Positions 14,479-16,388 of a stretch of 16,388 nucleotides of DNA are shown here, piece after piece. This stretch comes from Chloroflexota bacterium. Its GTDB lineage: Bacteria > Chloroflexota > Ktedonobacteria > Ktedonobacterales > Ktedonobacteraceae. The stretch lies in assembly GCA_902810755.1 (NCBI GenBank), contig CADDYT010000145.1:1-16388 (forward strand). The letters are read 5' to 3'. Under the pieces are notes generated by a model, which saw only the letters and a list, made by a program, of their open reading frames with translations, was not told the origin of the DNA and did not search any database. Each line of letters opens with the position of its first letter. Positions within the stretch are counted from its first letter, which is position 1. A program made the translations under genes and the position numbers.

Positions 14479-14672
14479 CACAGTAAAATCATATCTTATG
14501 CATGTAGGCCAGGCCAGTCAGATATTTATAGAACTTTACGAGCAATTGATGCCAGAATGTCATATTCCTATCAATAAGCAATCTGGGAAGAAAAAAGCCC
14601 CGGCGCTCTTCACTATGATATATGGAAAGGAAATGGTGGAACGGGACATGATCTGCCTGCAGGCGCAGTTCT
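14420..14672 (+). pseudogene. Unidentified coding remnant downstream of the Xre fragment
   Basis: In the +1 frame relative to the Xre fragment, the sequence reads SFGQTLLAYFEYRATILNN, then TVKSYLMHVGQASQIFIELYEQLMPECHIPI, and on to about 14672. It then runs antisense into scpA and loses protein-like character. The only internal ATG with space is 14498, without a ribosome binding site. The stretch is clearly AT-richer than its flanks. It looks like a piece of a foreign gene fused to the Xre fragment by deletion; no family is recognised. Confidence 0.3.
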
Positions 14673-15584
14673 CTACAATTCTCCGCTTTCCTCGTCGAGC
14701 GGTAGCTGCTCCGACCAGCGCGGCCCCTTGTCGAGGACGATGGGGCCGAGGGCGATGTCCTGGCGTACAACGAGGCGTTCCTGCTTCCAGAGTTCGAGGA
14801 CGGCCAGGAAAGTGACGATGATGACGAGGCGCGAGCGTTCACCGGCGATGACTTCGGAGAGCAACAGCGAGGTGGTGCGCTCGGAGAGCATGTTGATAAT
14901 CTCGGCGATGCGCTCGCTGACGCGCACGCGAGCTAAGGGCATAAGGTCCGCGCCGTTGGCCTCGTCGCGGGCATGCAGTTCGAGCAGGCGACGAAAGGCG
15001 CTGGCGAGGGTGGAACTATCCAGGCCGGTGAGCGTGGGCGGCGTCCAGGCCAGTTGCGCCTCGATGCCCGCCAGTAGCCCGGAACGCCCGTAGGTTTGCA
15101 GTCCGGCCTCCTCGCGCTGTCGCAGGTGGTAGGCGATCTCTTTCGCCAGCTTGTATTCCAGCAGGTGTCGCTGCAACTCCCCGGCCATGACGGCGGCGCT
15201 CTCCGTCTCCGCGCTCACCTGCTCCGGCGTGGTGCGCGGCAGCAAGCTCTGCGATTTGATAAAGAGCAGGCGCGCAGCGATGGAGACGAACGCCGCCATA
15301 TTGGCTAGAATGGCCTGTCGCTGTTCGGCACGTGTCGCGTCGGAATGCGGGTCGTCCGCGAGGGGAGAAAGATGTTCGTGCAGATACGCGAGATACTGGT
15401 CGGTCACGGCAAGCAGGGAGATAGTGGTGATCTCCATCTGCCGCTTTTCGATGAGGTGCAGCAGCAAGTCCAGCGGCCCCTCGAAGACGGGCAGACGCAC
15501 GACATAGGAAAGCGACTGGCCGTTCGCCTCGGCGCCGATTTCCACGCCGGGAAGCTGGTACGCCGAATCTGTTTGCTCGAACAT
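14673..15584 (-). CDS. scpA: Segregation and condensation protein A
   Basis: Kleisin subunit of the Smc-ScpAB condensin, which bridges the Smc heads and organises the chromosome. The N-terminal signature RLPVFEGPLDLLLHLIEKRQMEI is clear (30-52, with the family core EGPLDLLL), followed by a helical region contacting the Smc neck, a variable middle, and a C-terminal winged-helix segment (about 225-285, RVSERIAEIINML...VIIVTFLAVLELWK). At 303 residues it is slightly longer than many ScpA proteins (about 250). ATG 15584 is 2 nt after the stop of the HD gene, with GATGAGG upstream inside that gene, so translation is probably coupled. scpB is not adjacent downstream. Confidence 0.94.
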   Translation of the reverse strand: MFEQTDSAYQLPGVEIGAEANGQSLSYVVRLPVFEGPLDLLLHLIEKRQMEITTISLLAVTDQYLAYLHEHLSPLADDPHSDATRAEQRQAILANMAAFVSIAARLLFIKSQSLLPRTTPEQVSAETESAAVMAGELQRHLLEYKLAKEIAYHLRQREEAGLQTYGRSGLLAGIEAQLAWTPPTLTGLDSSTLASAFRRLLELHARDEANGADLMPLARVRVSERIAEIINMLSERTTSLLLSEVIAGERSRLVIIVTFLAVLELWKQERLVVRQDIALGPIVLDKGPRWSEQLPLDEESGEL

Positions 15585-15586
15585 GG

Positions 15587-16117
15587 CTACGATACCTCAT
15601 CTACCAGGTGTAACCGGGCTGCCGGGCCATCGGGCTGGTGATGCGTGCGAATATAGAGAACGGTTCGCGGGGAAAGCCCGGCAGCAGCCGCGAGATCGGC
15701 CCCCACCTCGGCATGGTGCCAGGCATAGCTGAGCGAACGCCGCCAGCCCTTGCGGCCCTCATCAACCGGATAACTGGTCAGGTGCGAAAGCAGGCCGGGA
15801 GCCATCCGCTTGCCAATCACAATGGTCGGGCGTGTCCAGAACGGCACGCGGCCCTCCGCCTTGCCCACATCGTGCAACAGCGCCGCCGCCAGCATCTCCG
15901 CCTCTTCACACCCTTGCTCCTGCAATCCCCGGCACACTCGCAGCGCGTGCCGCTGGTCGGCCACCGACATCGTATCAAACAGTTCTCGCGCCCCCTCCGG
16001 CAGCCAGCGCGCCACTTCCGCCCACTCCTCAGCCGATAGCGGCTCCCCTCGTCCCAGCTGCTGGCGCACCTGCCCCAGCCGGTACGCGACCGTACTCACC
16101 CAACTCTTCTTACTCAT
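15587..16117 (-). CDS. HD-domain phosphohydrolase-like protein
   Basis: A 176-residue protein of the HD/HDIG superfamily of metal-dependent phosphohydrolases. Candidate metal ligands are H57 (DQRHALRV), H82/D83 with K86 (LLHDVGKAEG), H134/H135 (YAWHHAEVGA) and H159/H160 (IRTHHQPDG). The substrate is unknown; relatives act on nucleotides or cyclic nucleotides. ATG 16117 was preferred over 16162 because the latter adds a W-rich stretch encoded by promoter sequence and overlaps the preceding gene. TATAAT at 16125-16130 lies just 7 nt before the ATG. It is directly coupled to scpA. Confidence 0.82.
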   Translation of the reverse strand: MSKKSWVSTVAYRLGQVRQQLGRGEPLSAEEWAEVARWLPEGARELFDTMSVADQRHALRVCRGLQEQGCEEAEMLAAALLHDVGKAEGRVPFWTRPTIVIGKRMAPGLLSHLTSYPVDEGRKGWRRSLSYAWHHAEVGADLAAAAGLSPRTVLYIRTHHQPDGPAARLHLVDEVS

Positions 16118-16124
16118 GCCCCAG

Positions 16125-16130
16125 ATTATA
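16125..16130 (-). promoter_or_regulatory. Possible -10 element giving a leaderless HD-scpA transcript
   Basis: A perfect TATAAT on the minus strand ends 7 nt before ATG 16117, so transcription would begin at or next to the start codon. No good -35 is visible 16-18 bp upstream. The ATG has only CTGGGGC before it, with no properly spaced ribosome binding site, consistent with leaderless translation. Confidence 0.45.
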
Positions 16131-16158
16131 CACCACCTGCGCGACAGAAACCACCACC

Positions 16159-16388
16159 TCACCTGTCGGCCAGCGGTGAAAAAAGACCCGCCAGATAAGC
16201 AAGGACGGAATTTTCCAGCGCGCAGACCCTTTCCGGCTCAAGCGGCTCTTTCAGGCTGGCGCGGATACCCCTCTGATACCTCTGTACGGTCGCTTCCTCC
16301 ACGCCGAGTTGCCGCGCTATTTCCTGAAAACGCCACCCCTGACAGAGAAGCTGCAAAATCTCCTGTTCCCTGGGACTCAACCTGACAC
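16159..16388 (-). CDS. LuxR-type HTH protein (partial, N-terminus outside window)
   Basis: The frame is open to the right edge and reads VRLSPREQEILQLLCQGW, then RFQEIARQLGVEEATVQRYQRGIRASL. This is the four-helix LuxR/GerE DNA-binding domain, with the usual SPRE and EIA..LG..E.TV landmarks. A tail of about 28 residues follows the HTH. In such proteins this domain lies at the C-terminus, so an N-terminal receiver or sensor region is expected beyond the window. A TTG at 16380 could serve as a start, but it sits inside the domain. The stop is 41 bp before the HD gene. Confidence 0.8.
   Translation of the reverse strand, partial: VRLSPREQEILQLLCQGWRFQEIARQLGVEEATVQRYQRGIRASLKEPLEPERVCALENSVLAYLAGLFSPLADR

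Noticed and set aside
14590..14625. Terminator for scpA (minus strand, G/C stretch then TTTTTT at about 14592-14597)
   Set aside because: The T-run is good, but the preceding GAGCGCCGGGGCT cannot form a stem longer than three clean pairs, so no terminator is called.
14498..14815. Continuation of the unidentified remnant as a full gene into scpA
   Set aside because: Beyond about 14672 it is antisense to scpA and its composition changes to that of a shadow frame. Only the part before scpA looks like real former coding sequence.

Overview
The window is GC-rich bacterial DNA with short intergenic gaps. The best guess is Chloroflexota, probably Ktedonobacteria. This is an inference from three things: a full-length separate-subunit nuoA-G cluster, a zinc-ribbon/proline-rich/single-TM/WD40 protein, and an FSA-type aldolase. 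No rRNA, tRNA or CRISPR array was seen.

Layout. Positions 1-6902 (minus strand) hold the start of a respiratory complex I operon. The promoter lies at 6874-6902, followed by nuoA, nuoB, nuoC, nuoD, nuoE, nuoF and nuoG. nuoG runs off the left edge, and the membrane subunits (nuoH-N) would be expected beyond it. The ligands of clusters N1a, N1b, N2, N3, N4, N5-type and N7 are visible in NuoB/E/F/G, so these genes look functional. REP-like hairpins with a GTAG tetranucleotide sit in the nuoF-nuoG and nuoD-nuoC gaps. Positions 6962-7860 hold a fructose-6-phosphate aldolase/transaldolase-like gene (+). It faces a short broken-looking ORF that is interrupted at a perfect 17-bp inverted repeat.

Positions 7861-8638 contain no convincing conventional gene but are rich in signals. 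There is a self-contained promoter to structured RNA to strong terminator unit of about 340 nt, then a second perfect hairpin, then an extended -10 promoter and a leader that carries hairpins and a 35-codon ORF. Positions 8639-10970 (+) hold the membrane-anchored WD40 protein, a DUF3592-like membrane protein and a 63-residue two-TM protein. The last of these converges on, and overlaps by 6 nt, a minus-strand single-TM protein with a calcium-loop (FG-GAP-like) motif.

Positions 11869-13992 (+) hold a tRNA nucleotidyltransferase with an HD domain, then a very basic tail-anchored protein of unknown function. Positions 14019-14672 form an AT-richer patch with a small unknown ORF, a truncated Xre-type HTH gene and another unidentified coding remnant; it looks like a decayed insertion. 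Positions 14673-16388 (minus) hold the C-terminal HTH of a LuxR-type regulator cut by the window edge, then an HD-domain hydrolase and scpA, which are tightly coupled and probably start from their own near-leaderless promoter.

The strongest candidate for something undescribed is the autonomous structured RNA unit at about 7909-8249. Its family could not be assigned by eye.
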